Of a DNA stretch of 64,000 nt, positions 1 to 9,227 are shown in pieces. How positions within the stretch are numbered: the first letter of the stretch is position 1; every line of letters begins with the position of its first letter. The notes beneath the pieces are model-generated. The model did not search any database. It was given only the letters and a program-made list of their open reading frames with translations, and was not told where the DNA came from. The stretch covers positions 1 to 64,000 of the forward strand of contig NZ_JAEMGS010000019.1 of the NCBI RefSeq assembly GCF_017309075.1. The letters run 5' to 3'. Source of the stretch: Motiliproteus sp. SC1-56 (GTDB lineage: Bacteria; Pseudomonadota; Gammaproteobacteria; Pseudomonadales; Balneatricaceae). Made by a program: the position numbers and the translations under genes.

Positions 1-215
1 GGGGGCGCTGTGTCTGCAGGGCTGAAAATGGGCCAATATTGGCCCAGAAAGCCGCCAAATAGGGCCATCAAGCCCGAATCACCAAAATCCGACGCCCAGC
101 CGAAGGTTCATGAAAAATGCGGGCTAGTCCGAACGGCGGGAGCAGCCTCGCCCCCGACGCTCTGGCCCGGACATAGCTCCCGCTCGCGGCCACCTCACCA
201 GTTGTTCATTTTATA
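1..215. other. Noncoding leader region upstream of rimO
   Basis: No gene can be supported here. The only open frame is short, basic and proline-rich, has no recognisable motif and no convincing ribosome binding site. The segment ends at the rimO promoter. The window begins here, so an upstream gene could end just outside. Confidence 0.5.
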
Positions 216-245
216 GTCACAAACACGTCGCCTCTCGTGTATAAT
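216..245 (+). promoter_or_regulatory. Sigma-70-like promoter of rimO
   Basis: A perfect -10 hexamer TATAAT lies at 240-245. A -35-like GTCACA (4 of 6 consensus positions) lies at 216-221, giving an 18-bp spacer. Transcription would begin near 252, about 33 bases before the chosen rimO start. This argues against the longer frame that opens at 237. Confidence 0.65.
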
Positions 246-284
246 TTGCGCCCTTCTGTTTCAGCTGCTGTCAGGTTTTTTGCT

Positions 285-1613
285 ATGTCCGACAAACAAA
301 CGCCCCGTGTTGGTTTCGTGTCGCTGGGGTGCCCCAAGGCGCTGGTGGATTCCGAGCGAATCCTCACCCAGCTCAAGCTGGAAGGTTACGACCTCGTGCC
401 CAGCTACGAAGATGCGGATGTGGTGGTCGTGAACACCTGCGGCTTTATCGACGAGGCCAAGCAGGAGTCCCTGGACGCCATCGGCGAGGCGATTCAGGAG
501 AATGGTCGGGTTATCGTCACCGGCTGCATGGGCGCCGACGCCGACGCCATCCGCGAGGTGCACCCGCAGGTGCTCAGCGTCAGCGGCCCCGAACAGTACG
601 AGCAGGTGGTCAACGCCGTGCACGAGTGGGCGCCCAACGAACAGGCCCACGACCCCTTCGTGGACCTGGTTCCGCCGCAGGGGGTCAAGCTGACGCCCCG
701 CCACTACGCCTACTTGAAGATTTCCGAAGGCTGCAACCAGAGCTGCACCTTCTGCATCATCCCCTCCATGCGCGGCAAGCTGGTGAGCCGTCCGGCGGGA
801 TCGGTCATGAGCGAGGCCGAGGGGCTGGTGCGCGCCGGGGTCAAGGAGGTGCTGGTGGTCTCCCAGGACACCGGTGCCTACGGGGTGGACACCAAATACC
901 GCACCGACTTCTGGGACGGCCGCCCGGTCAAGACCCGGGTGCGCGATCTCTGCGAAGCCCTCGGCACGCTGGGCGTCTGGGTGCGCCTGCACTACCTCTA
1001 CCCCTACCCCCACATCGACGACCTGATTCCGCTGATGGCCGAGGGCAAGATCCTGCCCTACCTGGACATTCCCTTCCAGCACGCCAGCCCGCGGGTACTC
1101 AAGGCGATGAAACGCCCCGGCAACATCGACAACCTGCTGGAGCGGATTCTGAAGTGGCGCAAGATCTGCCCCGAGCTGACCATCCGCTCCACCTTTATCG
1201 TCGGCTTCCCCGGCGAGACCGAAGAGGACTTCCAGCAGCTACTGGACTTCCTCGAGGCGGCCCAGCTGGACCGGGTGGGCTGTTTCCAGTACTCGCCGGT
1301 GGAAGGCGCCGCTGCCAACGACCTCGCCGCGCCGGTGCCCGACGAGATCAAGCAGGAGCGCTGGGAGCGCCTGATGGCGCTGCAACAGGGCATCAGCGAG
1401 GCCCGCATGCGGGCCAAGATCGGCCGCGAGATTGAGGTACTGATCGACGATGTGGGCGATGACGGCGCCTGTGGCCGCAGCCATGCCGACGCCCCGGACA
1501 TCGACGGCAACGTGTACCTGGAAGGCGCCACCGAGCTGGTACCGGGCGACCTGGTAAAGGCACGGGTGATCGACGCCGACGCCTACGATCTCTGGGCGGA
1601 GCTTAAGGGCTGA
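285..1613 (+). CDS. rimO: Ribosomal protein S12 methylthiotransferase RimO
   Basis: RimO is a cytoplasmic radical-SAM enzyme that adds a methylthio group to the conserved aspartate of ribosomal protein S12. The 442-residue product has the expected three parts. An N-terminal domain carries the three cysteines that bind the auxiliary cluster (in SLGCPK, NTCGF and TGCMG). The radical-SAM core has the CxxxCxxC motif in [11 protein letters not shown]-terminal TRAM domain follows. Length is normal for the family. The frame is open back to 237, but the -10 box overlaps that start, so ATG 285 is chosen. It stands alone behind its own promoter. The signature [18 protein letters not shown] and the TRAM ending favour RimO over its relative MiaB. 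Confidence 0.95.
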   Translation: MSDKQTPRVGFVSLGCPKALVDSERILTQLKLEGYDLVPSYEDADVVVVNTCGFIDEAKQESLDAIGEAIQENGRVIVTGCMGADADAIREVHPQVLSVSGPEQYEQVVNAVHEWAPNEQAHDPFVDLVPPQGVKLTPRHYAYLKISEGCNQSCTFCIIPSMRGKLVSRPAGSVMSEAEGLVRAGVKEVLVVSQDTGAYGVDTKYRTDFWDGRPVKTRVRDLCEALGTLGVWVRLHYLYPYPHIDDLIPLMAEGKILPYLDIPFQHASPRVLKAMKRPGNIDNLLERILKWRKICPELTIRSTFIVGFPGETEEDFQQLLDFLEAAQLDRVGCFQYSPVEGAAANDLAAPVPDEIKQERWERLMALQQGISEARMRAKIGREIEVLIDDVGDDGACGRSHADAPDIDGNVYLEGATELVPGDLVKARVIDADAYDLWAELKG

Positions 1614-1895
1614 GACGCGCCCTCACCGTCTTCGCGGCGGTCCAGCCCAGTCCGTGAAACGGTACCGGGTCGCTGCGCCCTGTTCCGCCATTCCGATCTC
1701 AGTCAGGGATCGTCCCGCCAAACAAATGACCGGTTGCCCCCCGGCGACCGGTCACAAGTTCCCGGACACCCGTCCGTTTGCCCATCAGCGCCGTTTTTTG
1801 CCGACAACCAACGCCATTCTGAAGCTGGCAGGTTGCGTTCGATTGCGCCAAAATGAGAGCCTTGTGCTATCGGGTTTTGTCAAAGGATGTAATCT
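1614..1895. other. Intergenic region between rimO and a small gene
   Basis: No gene is supported; a 111-codon frame beginning at 1654 overlaps the next gene out of frame and has no motif. The region holds an inverted repeat (listed separately) and a weak 5-bp hairpin near 1764-1778 followed by TTTG that could end rimO transcription. An AAAGGA ribosome binding site at 1882-1887 serves the gene at 1896. Confidence 0.5.
1727..1754. repeat. 8-bp inverted repeat downstream of rimO
   Basis: TGACCGGT (1727-1734) is repeated in inverted orientation as ACCGGTCA (1747-1754) around a 12-base loop. No T-tract follows on either strand, so it does not look like an intrinsic terminator. It could be an operator or an mRNA hairpin ahead of the gene at 1896. 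Confidence 0.35.
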
Positions 1896-2267
1896 ATGTT
1901 CATCAAAATTAAGAAAAACTGCGGGATCTACATGGAACACGCCGCCCTCGACAAGGGGATGGTGGTGCCGGTCACCAGTAACTTTCTGATCAACCTCGAC
2001 CAGGTCGCGGAAATTTCCTTCTACACCCTCAAGGAAGACAAGGCGCGGGAAACCCTCGACCACGGCCCCTTCACGATTCCCAAGAGCACCCGGGTCATCC
2101 ACCTGACCATGGACTACCGCTACTCCAGCCACCAGGAGGACCGCCCCGGACAGCTCAACCGCATGATCAACCAGCGCGCCTATTACAAGCTGTTCTTCCT
2201 GCCCGAGTGTCCCGGGGAGTACGAAAACCTGCGGGGCCACATCGAGAAACAGGTTTACAATATCTGA
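1896..2267 (+). CDS. Hypothetical protein, 123 aa
   Basis: I do not recognise this protein. It is a plausible gene because AAAGGA sits 8 bases before ATG 1896, the codon use matches its neighbours, and no competing frame fits. The product is soluble, with no signal peptide or membrane span. The N-terminus is lysine-rich (MFIKIKKNCG). The middle alternates hydrophobic and charged residues as in beta strands (NFLINLDQVAEISFYTL, RVIHLTMDY). A region rich in Arg, Gln and Tyr follows (RMINQRAYYKLFFL). Strand-rich proteins of this size are sometimes small ligand-binding or PilZ-like domains, but the RxxxR and DxSxxG marks of PilZ are absent. It lies between rimO and the PHA-synthase-like gene with no overlap to either. 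Confidence 0.6.
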   Translation: MFIKIKKNCGIYMEHAALDKGMVVPVTSNFLINLDQVAEISFYTLKEDKARETLDHGPFTIPKSTRVIHLTMDYRYSSHQEDRPGQLNRMINQRAYYKLFFLPECPGEYENLRGHIEKQVYNI

Positions 2268-2284
2268 CCCCGAAGGAGGGGCGA

Positions 2285-2316
2285 GCGGCTCCAACCCGTT
2301 CCCAACAGGGAGCCGC
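2285..2316. repeat. 8-bp inverted repeat upstream of PHA-synthase-like gene
   Basis: GCGGCTCC (2285-2292) pairs with GGAGCCGC (2309-2316) across a 16-base loop, 69 bases before the downstream start codon. No T-tract follows. It may be an mRNA hairpin or an operator. Confidence 0.3.
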
Positions 2317-2385
2317 GCGGGGTCGCCACCGGCAGAGTCCGGTTGCGCCCCGCCAATGCTTCAGCGACCAAGGAGTGGCTACCTT

Positions 2386-4203
2386 ATGCACAGCGCTATC
2401 ATCCAAAGCGCGCCCCTGCGCCCCACCGCCAATCAACTCCTGCACCTGCAGGGCATCACCCCCGCCGACAACCCGTTCAACTTTTCCACCACCCTGCACT
2501 GGAAGAGTGATTTTTCATCCATCTGGCTGCGCAGCCTGCACCAGTGGGATCAACTGCTCGACAAGTGCCGGCAGATGCCCTGGGCCAAGGGGCCGGCCGA
2601 ACACCTGCTCACCCTAGCCCGCGCTACCCTCAGCCAACCGACGCTGGAGGCGATCCGCCGCCATGCCGAAGTCGCGGCCGCCAACGGCGACAACCCCGAC
2701 CTGTTCCGGGTCCAGAACGATCGAATCGAAGCCCGCTACGCGGACCGCCTCAAAGCTCTCTGCGGGCTCTGCCTGCACAACGGGAAGTTCGACGCCAAGC
2801 AGGTTGGAAACCTGTTTGAGACCCCCAGGGGCATTGGCGAGCTCTACCGCATCCTGCTGGAGCTGACCCTGCTGGAATACAGCTATCACAGCCAGGGGCT
2901 GACCCGCCTGAGCGCCCTGAAAGAGCTGTTGAAAACCCTGCTGATGGCGATCACCGAAACCCCCGTGGCCGGGCGCCACCCTTACCGCCGCTACGACGCC
3001 CAGGGCCAACCCGTTACCCCCTTCGCAGAGTACCTGGAACAGGCAAAGCAGCGGCTGGAGTGCCTCTTTGCTGCGGATGCATTCGATCTGCTGCGGGTGA
3101 GCGAGCGGAGCCCCGCCGCCGATATCGGCCTGTGTCAATACGAGGTGGTACCCGGCTCCGAGCTCCACGGCGCCAGCCTGCGCCGCTACCTGCCGCTGCC
3201 CGGCGTCACCCAGCAGGAGACCCTGGTCTACCTCAGCAGCCCCCTGATCAACCAGGCGGAGATCTTCGACCTGGCCGAAGGCAAATCCGTCATCCACGGC
3301 CTGCTGCAACGGGGTTACCAGGTGTACCTGGTGGTGTACGGCAACGCCGGCCCCGGGGAGAGCGAGCTGGGGCTCGATTTTTACGGCAAGGAGGTTCACG
3401 ACCGCAACCTGGAGCTGATCCGTCGGGACCACCCCGAGACAACGCTGCACGTGATGGGCTACTGCATGGGCGGCACCCTGATCCTGCCCTACCTTGCCCG
3501 TCGCGCCGAGGAGCGCCGGGCCCTGGGGCTGGAGATGGACATCCGCAAGGTGGCGCTGATGGCCACCCCGGTGCGTTTTGACGACGACAAGAGCGGCCAC
3601 GCCCCCATGCGCGACGTGATCCGCACCTGGTACGACGGCGAGCTGATGAAAGCGATGTTCGGCCGCAGCAACGTGCCGCCCCAGGTGATCGAAGTCGGCA
3701 TGAACCTGATTCAGCCCGGCGTGCGTTACACCGTCACCCGCGGTTTCTTCGAGCGGGCCACCAGTCGCAAGGCGATCGAGGACGCCGCCCCCTTCCTCAA
3801 CTGGCTGCTGCACGGCACCCGTTTTCCCGCCAAGGCGCACCGCCAGTGGATCGCGGATATCTTCATGGGCAACCGGATCTGGAAGGGGACCTACTGCCTG
3901 CCCTCGACGATCCCCGAGCTGGATGGCCAGCCGGTCGACATGGGCGCGCTCCGAAAGGCCGGCGTCTGCCTGATGGACTACCGGGGCGAGCGCGATCCGA
4001 TCTCCCCCATGGGGTCGTGCGTAGCCAGCGAGACCTGGGGCTGTCACGAAGCCAACGAGGAGTTCACCACCCACGGCCTGAACCGGACCATCGAGAAGAA
4101 TGTCGGCCACATCTTTGTGGTCAGCGAAAAGCACCTCGGCGATTACATGGAGCGCGTCACCGAGTTCTACCAGGATGGCACCCCGGCCCCCGCCGCCGGT
4201 TAA
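2386..4203 (+). CDS. Divergent polyhydroxyalkanoate synthase-like alpha/beta hydrolase
   Basis: PHA synthases polymerise 3-hydroxyacyl-CoA on a catalytic cysteine. This 605-residue protein has a cysteine lipase box GYCMGG with Cys360, a candidate catalytic Asp537 (in GERDPIS) and His575 (in NVGHIF), in the order used by PhaC. The segment INQAEIFDL followed by the GYQVYLV strand also resembles the PhaC core. The N-terminal 200 residues are helical and match PhaC only loosely. Start ATG 2386 is chosen over the earlier in-frame ATG 2356 because AAGGAG lies 10 bases before it. No phaA, phaB, phasin or depolymerase gene is adjacent, so the role in polymer synthesis is inferred. It could instead act on another acyl-CoA. 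Confidence 0.75.
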   Translation: MHSAIIQSAPLRPTANQLLHLQGITPADNPFNFSTTLHWKSDFSSIWLRSLHQWDQLLDKCRQMPWAKGPAEHLLTLARATLSQPTLEAIRRHAEVAAANGDNPDLFRVQNDRIEARYADRLKALCGLCLHNGKFDAKQVGNLFETPRGIGELYRILLELTLLEYSYHSQGLTRLSALKELLKTLLMAITETPVAGRHPYRRYDAQGQPVTPFAEYLEQAKQRLECLFAADAFDLLRVSERSPAADIGLCQYEVVPGSELHGASLRRYLPLPGVTQQETLVYLSSPLINQAEIFDLAEGKSVIHGLLQRGYQVYLVVYGNAGPGESELGLDFYGKEVHDRNLELIRRDHPETTLHVMGYCMGGTLILPYLARRAEERRALGLEMDIRKVALMATPVRFDDDKSGHAPMRDVIRTWYDGELMKAMFGRSNVPPQVIEVGMNLIQPGVRYTVTRGFFERATSRKAIEDAAPFLNWLLHGTRFPAKAHRQWIADIFMGNRIWKGTYCLPSTIPELDGQPVDMGALRKAGVCLMDYRGERDPISPMGSCVASETWGCHEANEEFTTHGLNRTIEKNVGHIFVVSEKHLGDYMERVTEFYQDGTPAPAAG

Positions 4204-4399
4204 GCCCTTTTCAAGGTAACTCAACAGGAGTGGTCAGCCCGGCCATTCCTTCCCTTTCCCCCTCCCGCCTCGCTCTTAACAAAGTTACCGCTTAAAAAAC
4301 AGGTCAATAGCATGACTCAGGTCAGTCCGTGCGGCCGCTCCGGCTGATATTCTTATCCTTAGCCCGTACCCTGTCCGGGCGGGCGATGCGAAAAGGGAT

Positions 4400-4906
4400 A
4401 TGAGCGTGTTAGCACAACGAGGTTTCAGTCTGGTGGAGCTGACCGTCACCGTCACCCTGGCGGCGCTGGTGCTCGCCATCGGTGTGCCCAGCTTTCAGAG
4501 CCTGAGCCACAAGAATCACGCCGAAGCTCACCTGGAAGAGCTGAATTCGGCCTTGCGCCTGGCCCGCCACGTGGCCATCGAGCACGGTCGCCCGACCCGC
4601 GTCTGTCCCCGCAAGGCCAACACCGCCGCCACGGCAAGCGCCCAGTGTGATACCAGCGCCAGCGGTGACTGGAACCGAGGCTGGGTGGTGGAGATGGTGA
4701 ATGGCCCCACCACCCTGATGAGCCGGCAGCACACCCCCGACGACACCAACCTCAGCGCCTCAGGCAGCCTGAAGGAGATCAACTTCTCCCCCACCGGCAC
4801 CCTGACAATCCCCAACGCCACCTTTACCATCACCATGGGGAACTGCACCAAGAAGACGTTGATCAACATTTCCGGCCACCTCAGTTTCGACCAGAGCGGG
4901 TGCTGA
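4400..4906 (+). CDS. fimT: Minor type IV pilin FimT/GspH family
   Basis: This is the first gene of a minor-pilin operon whose products prime type IV pilus assembly in the inner membrane and periplasm. The 168-residue product begins with a short leader ending QRG, cut before FSLVE by prepilin peptidase. The essential Glu5 of the mature protein is present and a hydrophobic helix (TVTLAALVLAIGVPSF) follows. The remainder is the GspH/FimT globular domain, with a Cys pair near the C-terminus typical of minor pilins. A GTG at 4406 is an alternative start better spaced from AAGGG at 4393-4397. Only one FimT/FimU-type gene is present, whereas P. aeruginosa has two. Confidence 0.85.
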   Translation: MSVLAQRGFSLVELTVTVTLAALVLAIGVPSFQSLSHKNHAEAHLEELNSALRLARHVAIEHGRPTRVCPRKANTAATASAQCDTSASGDWNRGWVVEMVNGPTTLMSRQHTPDDTNLSASGSLKEINFSPTGTLTIPNATFTITMGNCTKKTLINISGHLSFDQSGC

Positions 4907-4908
4907 CG

Positions 4909-5412
4909 ATGATTAAACCCGTCAAAGGCTACACCCTGATCGAAATCCTGGTGGCGATCCTGGTCTTCGGGTTGGGCGTCATCGGCGTCGCGGCCCTGAG
5001 CGCCACCAGCCAGAAAGCCTCCAACTCCGCATACCAGGCCATGCTGGCCACCTGGAAAGCTCACGAGATGATGGAGATGATCCGCGCCAACGCCGATCAG
5101 GCCAGAAGCTCCAGCGACTACAACCACGCCCTGGGGGCGTCCCTGCCCACCGACCACGACTGCACCGCCGACGCCTCCAACGGCTACTCGCCCAGCAACT
5201 GCACCCCTTCGCAGATGGCCAAGGACGACCTGCGCCAGTGGCTGCAGTCGCTCAGCGCCACCCAGGGGCTGCTCGCCGGCTCGGGCGCCGTCTCCAGTGC
5301 CGCCAACAGCTATCGGATCACGGTCCTGTGGGACAGCGGCGCCCAGGGGCAGGCCTGTGCCGATTACCCGGCCGCCACCTTAAGCTGCCTGAAACTGGAG
5401 TTCGACTTATGA
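4909..5412 (+). CDS. pilV: Minor type IV pilin PilV
   Basis: PilV is a minor pilin that helps initiate pilus assembly with FimT, PilW and PilX. The 167-residue protein has the prepilin leader MIKPVKG followed by YTLIEILVAI. The glycine before the cut site and Glu5 are both present, and the mature N-terminus is Tyr instead of the usual Phe. The C-terminal half contains several cysteines (CTAD, NCTPS, ACADYP, SCLKL), as expected for a disulphide-bonded pilin head. ATG 4909 lies two bases after the fimT stop. A GTG at 4900 would add three residues and overlap fimT. The stop codon overlaps the pilW start as ATGA. Confidence 0.85.
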   Translation: MIKPVKGYTLIEILVAILVFGLGVIGVAALSATSQKASNSAYQAMLATWKAHEMMEMIRANADQARSSSDYNHALGASLPTDHDCTADASNGYSPSNCTPSQMAKDDLRQWLQSLSATQGLLAGSGAVSSAANSYRITVLWDSGAQGQACADYPAATLSCLKLEFDL

Positions 5413-6155
5413 CCGCCCCGCGCCGGCAAAAAGGGTTCTCCCTGGTGGAGCTGATGGTCGCCCTGGTGCTGGGGCTGATGGTCGGCGGGGCGGTGCTGCA
5501 GAGTTTTATCTACAACAACCGCAGCATCGTCATGCAGCGCGAAGCGGTGGCACTGCAGGAGCAGGGGCGCGCAGCCATGGAATTTATCACCCGTTTTGCC
5601 CGCATGGCAGGCTTCCAGGAGCACGATTTCCGCCGCGGCGCCCTGAGCCTCGGGGTCAGCGGGAGCAGCGACAGCATCAGCATCGAGTTCCAGGCGGGGG
5701 GCTCCGATGCCTCCATATCCCTGCGCAACTGCCTGGGCCAGGCCGTCAGCAGCCAGGGCTGGGTCAGCGTCAACCGCTTTCATGTCAACGGCTCAAACCA
5801 GCTGGTGTGCGACGCCAAGTTCCGCGAGTCAGTCGACGGCACCCTCAAGGAGCCCAGCAGCAGCACCTACCAGGCCGACGGGGTATTGATCGAGAACGTC
5901 ACCGACATGCAGGTGCTCTACGGGGTGGACACCGACAACGACCAGGCGGCGAACCAGTACGTGCAGACCCCCTCCGGCTCAGACTGGGAGGACGTGGTGG
6001 CCCTCAAACTCTGCATCGTGCTGGCCTCAAGCAAAGATATCCTCAGCAGCGACACCGTGTTCAAAGACTGTGACCAGACCGATATGACCGCCACCCGCAA
6101 ACTCACGCGCCAGGTCCGCGCCACCGTCGCCCTGCGCAACAGGGCGGGAGGCTGA
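5409..6155 (+). CDS. pilW: Minor type IV pilin assembly protein PilW
   Basis: PilW is a minor pilin of the initiation complex. The 248-residue product starts MTAPRRQKG and is predicted to be cut before FSLVELMVAL, with Glu5 present and a long hydrophobic helix. The rest matches the size and Gly/Ser-rich style of PilW, with Cys pairs in the globular part. The frame is open further upstream, but ATG 5409 overlaps the pilV stop in the ATGA arrangement typical of translational coupling and puts the leader peptide at the N-terminus. Confidence 0.85.
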   Translation: MTAPRRQKGFSLVELMVALVLGLMVGGAVLQSFIYNNRSIVMQREAVALQEQGRAAMEFITRFARMAGFQEHDFRRGALSLGVSGSSDSISIEFQAGGSDASISLRNCLGQAVSSQGWVSVNRFHVNGSNQLVCDAKFRESVDGTLKEPSSSTYQADGVLIENVTDMQVLYGVDTDNDQAANQYVQTPSGSDWEDVVALKLCIVLASSKDILSSDTVFKDCDQTDMTATRKLTRQVRATVALRNRAGG

Positions 6156-6156
6156 G

Positions 6157-6669
6157 ATGGTTAAAATCGCGAGAATGGTGGAGATGAGACGACAAAGGGG
6201 CGCTGCCCTCATTATCGCGCTGGTGTTCATGGTGATGCTGACCGTGGTCGCCCTCTCCAGCATGCACAGCTCCACTTTCGAGATAAAGATCGCCCGCAGC
6301 GTGAAGTCGCAGATGGACGTGATGAACGCCTCCGAAGACGCCCTCAAGCGCGGCGAGGAGGTGGTGGCAAACCTGGGCGACATCTCCAGTTTTCCCAGCG
6401 GCGACGGCTTTTACCAGGGCGCCTCCCTGGCCCAGTTGAGCGGTCTTGACGACCTGCTGAACAATTTCACCGCCTCCAGCGCCACCGTCTCCGTCGGCGA
6501 GGGCCAGTTCTACATCGAGTACCTGGGGCCGATCAGCCCCGGTGGCAACAGCGCCGCCTTTGGCAACCCGGGTTTTGGCACCCGGCACCTGTTTCGCATT
6601 ACCGGGGTCGGCAAGCTCGACGGCGGCCAGAGCAAAGTGACCCAATCCTATTTCGCGACGTCCGAGTAA
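6157..6669 (+). CDS. pilX: Type IV pilus minor component PilX
   Basis: PilX-type minor pilins sit with PilY1 in the tip complex. The 170-residue protein has the PilX N-terminal signature RQRGAALIIALVFMVMLTV followed by a helix with EIKIARS, and a conserved A-x-E-D-A-L segment. As in other PilX proteins the residue after the cleavage glycine is Ala, not Phe. GGGAGG at 6145-6150 supports ATG 6157; internal ATGs at 6175 and 6184 would give shorter leaders. It lies one base after pilW and 11 bases before pilY1. Confidence 0.85.
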   Translation: MVKIARMVEMRRQRGAALIIALVFMVMLTVVALSSMHSSTFEIKIARSVKSQMDVMNASEDALKRGEEVVANLGDISSFPSGDGFYQGASLAQLSGLDDLLNNFTASSATVSVGEGQFYIEYLGPISPGGNSAAFGNPGFGTRHLFRITGVGKLDGGQSKVTQSYFATSE

Positions 6670-6680
6670 GGGAGCATTCT

Positions 6681-9227
6681 ATGAAGCGCAAGGTAGCAGT
6701 AGCCTGGATTTCGGTTCTGGGGTCATCGCCTGCCTGGGCGGCGGACCTGAGCAACTTTCCGCCCACCGACAGCCCCTACGGCTGGATCGCGCCGGTGGCC
6801 GTCAGCCAGCAGGATATCAGCGACGGCAACGCCAAGCTCTACCGGGGCTGGTTCGACAACGTCACCCAGGCCGGCGACCTGGTCCGGCACAGCATCAGCA
6901 CCTCCGGGGCGGTCAGCTCCACGCCGGACTGGAAGGCCGCGGCCCTGCTCGATGCCCGTACCTACAGCAACCGCATGGTCATCAAGGGCAGCGACACCAG
7001 CTACAACCTCTGCGCCAGCGGCGACGCGCTGGAGGCCTTTTTGTGCGGTGACAACAGCAACGAAGTCTCTACCGGCGGCAGCGGCGCCTACCGGGACAGA
7101 ACCTCCGACCTGGGCACCCTGATCCACAGCAACCCCGTCCACGTGGCCGCCCCCCGCTTCGCCTACCCGTTCGACAACTACCTGGGGTTCCGCAAAACCT
7201 GGCTGAACCGCAGCGAACGCATCTATGTGGGCGCCAACGACGGCATGCTCCACGCCTTTGACGGCAGCGGCAACGAAATCTTCGGCTACCTGCCCGGCAC
7301 CACCTACGCCAAAACCGCCTCCTGGGCGACGGACACCTCCGGCGCCCACCGCTACCTGCTCGACGGCCCCCTGGTAACCGGGGACGCCTACGCCGATTTC
7401 GACGGTAGCGGCAATGAGTGGGCGACGCTGCTGGTGGGCGGCCTCGGTGCCGGCGGAACGGGCTACTTTGCCCTGGATGTCACCACCCCGGTCGTCAGCG
7501 GCGCCAGCGTCTCCACGGTGGCCGACACCAAGCTGTGGGAGTGGGGGCCCGACGGCATCGGCATCGGCCACACCTACGGTGCGCCGCTGATCGCCCGCAC
7601 CAACGCCGATGGCAAGTGGGCGCTGATCGCCGGCAATGGTTACGCCCAGGGGGGCGAACCCATTCTCTACGTGCGTGAAATCCAGGCGCCGCAAACGGTC
7701 ATCCAGGATTTCAACAGCCTGGAGAGCCCGGCCGTGGCCCCTAGCGGCAACGGTCTGAGCGGCCCGGCCGCCATCGACGTGGACGGGGACTTCAAGGTTG
7801 ATTACGCCTACGCGGGCGACCTGAACGGCAACCTGTGGCGCTTTGACCTCAGCAAAACAGCCCCCTCCGGCTGGAGCGCGACGAAAATTTTCACCGCCAC
7901 CGACGGCACCGTTGCACAGCCGATCCTGGCCACGCCGGAGCTGGCCCTGCTGCCCGATAACAAGGTGATGGTCTACTTCGGCACCGGCGATCCCTGGAAT
8001 ATTTCCAGCACAACCCAGCACAGCCTCTACGCCCTCAAGGATAGCTTCGGCAGCGATACCTACAGCCGCGACGATCTGCAGGCGCGGTCCCTCGCCAGCA
8101 CCACCAATGCCGACTACCTGACGATGGATGAAACCGCCAGCCCCAACGACCAGGCCGTTGACTGGAGCAGCCAGCACGGCTGGTACGTGGACCTGAGCAC
8201 CGACCAGCACCTGCTGCAGACGCCGGTGCTGGACGACAGCCGCATCCAGTTTGTCGCCCACGACCTGAATGCGGGAAATAACTGGCTGATCCACCTGGAA
8301 TACACCGACGGCCGCCTGCCGGAGAAGGTGATTTTCGACATCAACGGCGACGAAACGCTGACCCCAGCGGGGGATAACATCGACTACGTCGATGCCAGCG
8401 ACGAAGGCGACCGGGTGGTCGGGCTGCGGGTGAAAGCAAACCTGGTCTCCGGCCAACGCCTGGCCCTGAACGACCAGGGCGCAGCGCTGAGTTACTTCAA
8501 CACCTGGCATGCCGGTACCGCCGGCAGCGAGGGGAGCAAGGTCACCACCTACGGGCCCGCCAAGTGCAGCACCATGACCTTCAGCCGGCTGCGGGTATTG
8601 AACGATGATATCGACGTCACCTTCGACTACACAGCCCACACGCTGGGTGGCGACTTTACGGCCAGTATTACCGTGGACCCCGAGGAGAAGGACGATAACG
8701 CCCGCTCACCCGGCCTTGACAACTATCCGACCACCGCCGGCGCCGACAGCGGGATTCTAACCGGCACCGACACGGTACAGAAGTGGTTCGGCCTGGAGCT
8801 GGAAGTGCTGGCCGATACCGTCGGCTCGAACGATACGCAGCTTGTGGTCACCTACCACGGCCCTTACCGCAGCAACGGGTTCACCCTGGCGAGCAGCAGC
8901 AACATGTACCGTATCGATGATGAAGGCGGCTTTGCCATAAAAACCTGTGAGTACCCCGCAGGCGACTACGCCACCAAATCCTGTACCGGCAAGCCCACCT
9001 GTACACAGCAGAAATCCCGATTCGATTACGAGAACGCCAAGGCTTCGGTCACTTTTACCGGCCAAACCTGGTCGGACCTGAACGCCTCCCTCGAGTACGA
9101 TCCAACCGATACCAAAGAGGTGGAGGCCATCCCCAGCACGCCGGCCAGCGGAAGCTCCAGCGGTCAGCTTCAGAACGGCGCCGATAACCAGACCGGGCGC
9201 CTGCGCTGGCGGGAGCTGCTGTTCTGA
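6681..9227 (+). CDS. pilY1: Short PilY1-type pilus tip adhesin (C-terminal propeller only)
   Basis: PilY1 caps the type IV pilus, controls retraction and can act in adhesion and surface sensing. This 848-residue protein has a signal peptide ending around AWAAD. It then has a beta-propeller of the PilY1 C-terminal family with the repeated blade motif [21 protein letters not shown] calcium loop DxDxDxxxD lies at D366, D368, D370 and D374, followed by [13 protein letters not shown]. It ends [10 protein letters not shown], as PilY1 proteins do. The family is usually above 1,000 residues with an N-terminal von Willebrand A-like domain. That domain is not evident here, since propeller-like sequence begins within the first 150 residues. 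About 240 residues beyond the propeller form a domain I cannot place. It is linked to pilE by a TGATG overlap. Confidence 0.85.
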   Translation: MKRKVAVAWISVLGSSPAWAADLSNFPPTDSPYGWIAPVAVSQQDISDGNAKLYRGWFDNVTQAGDLVRHSISTSGAVSSTPDWKAAALLDARTYSNRMVIKGSDTSYNLCASGDALEAFLCGDNSNEVSTGGSGAYRDRTSDLGTLIHSNPVHVAAPRFAYPFDNYLGFRKTWLNRSERIYVGANDGMLHAFDGSGNEIFGYLPGTTYAKTASWATDTSGAHRYLLDGPLVTGDAYADFDGSGNEWATLLVGGLGAGGTGYFALDVTTPVVSGASVSTVADTKLWEWGPDGIGIGHTYGAPLIARTNADGKWALIAGNGYAQGGEPILYVREIQAPQTVIQDFNSLESPAVAPSGNGLSGPAAIDVDGDFKVDYAYAGDLNGNLWRFDLSKTAPSGWSATKIFTATDGTVAQPILATPELALLPDNKVMVYFGTGDPWNISSTTQHSLYALKDSFGSDTYSRDDLQARSLASTTNADYLTMDETASPNDQAVDWSSQHGWYVDLSTDQHLLQTPVLDDSRIQFVAHDLNAGNNWLIHLEYTDGRLPEKVIFDINGDETLTPAGDNIDYVDASDEGDRVVGLRVKANLVSGQRLALNDQGAALSYFNTWHAGTAGSEGSKVTTYGPAKCSTMTFSRLRVLNDDIDVTFDYTAHTLGGDFTASITVDPEEKDDNARSPGLDNYPTTAGADSGILTGTDTVQKWFGLELEVLADTVGSNDTQLVVTYHGPYRSNGFTLASSSNMYRIDDEGGFAIKTCEYPAGDYATKSCTGKPTCTQQKSRFDYENAKASVTFTGQTWSDLNASLEYDPTDTKEVEAIPSTPASGSSSGQLQNGADNQTGRLRWRELLF

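Noticed and set aside
10-216. 68-codon plus-strand frame upstream of rimO
   Set aside because: Basic, proline-rich, no motif or ribosome binding site, and it ends at the rimO promoter.
261-1082. 273-codon minus-strand frame within rimO
   Set aside because: Mirror of rimO codons in GC-rich DNA; His/Gly/Val-rich low-complexity product with no motif.
1654-1989. 111-codon frame between rimO and the small gene
   Set aside because: Overlaps the better-supported gene at 1896 in another frame and has no ribosome binding site.
2614-4224. 536-codon minus-strand frame opposite the PHA-synthase-like gene
   Set aside because: Antisense shadow; the plus-strand frame has catalytic motifs and a ribosome binding site.
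6723-8639. 638-codon minus-strand frame opposite pilY1
   Set aside because: Low-complexity antisense shadow; pilY1 has signal peptide, calcium loop and operon context.
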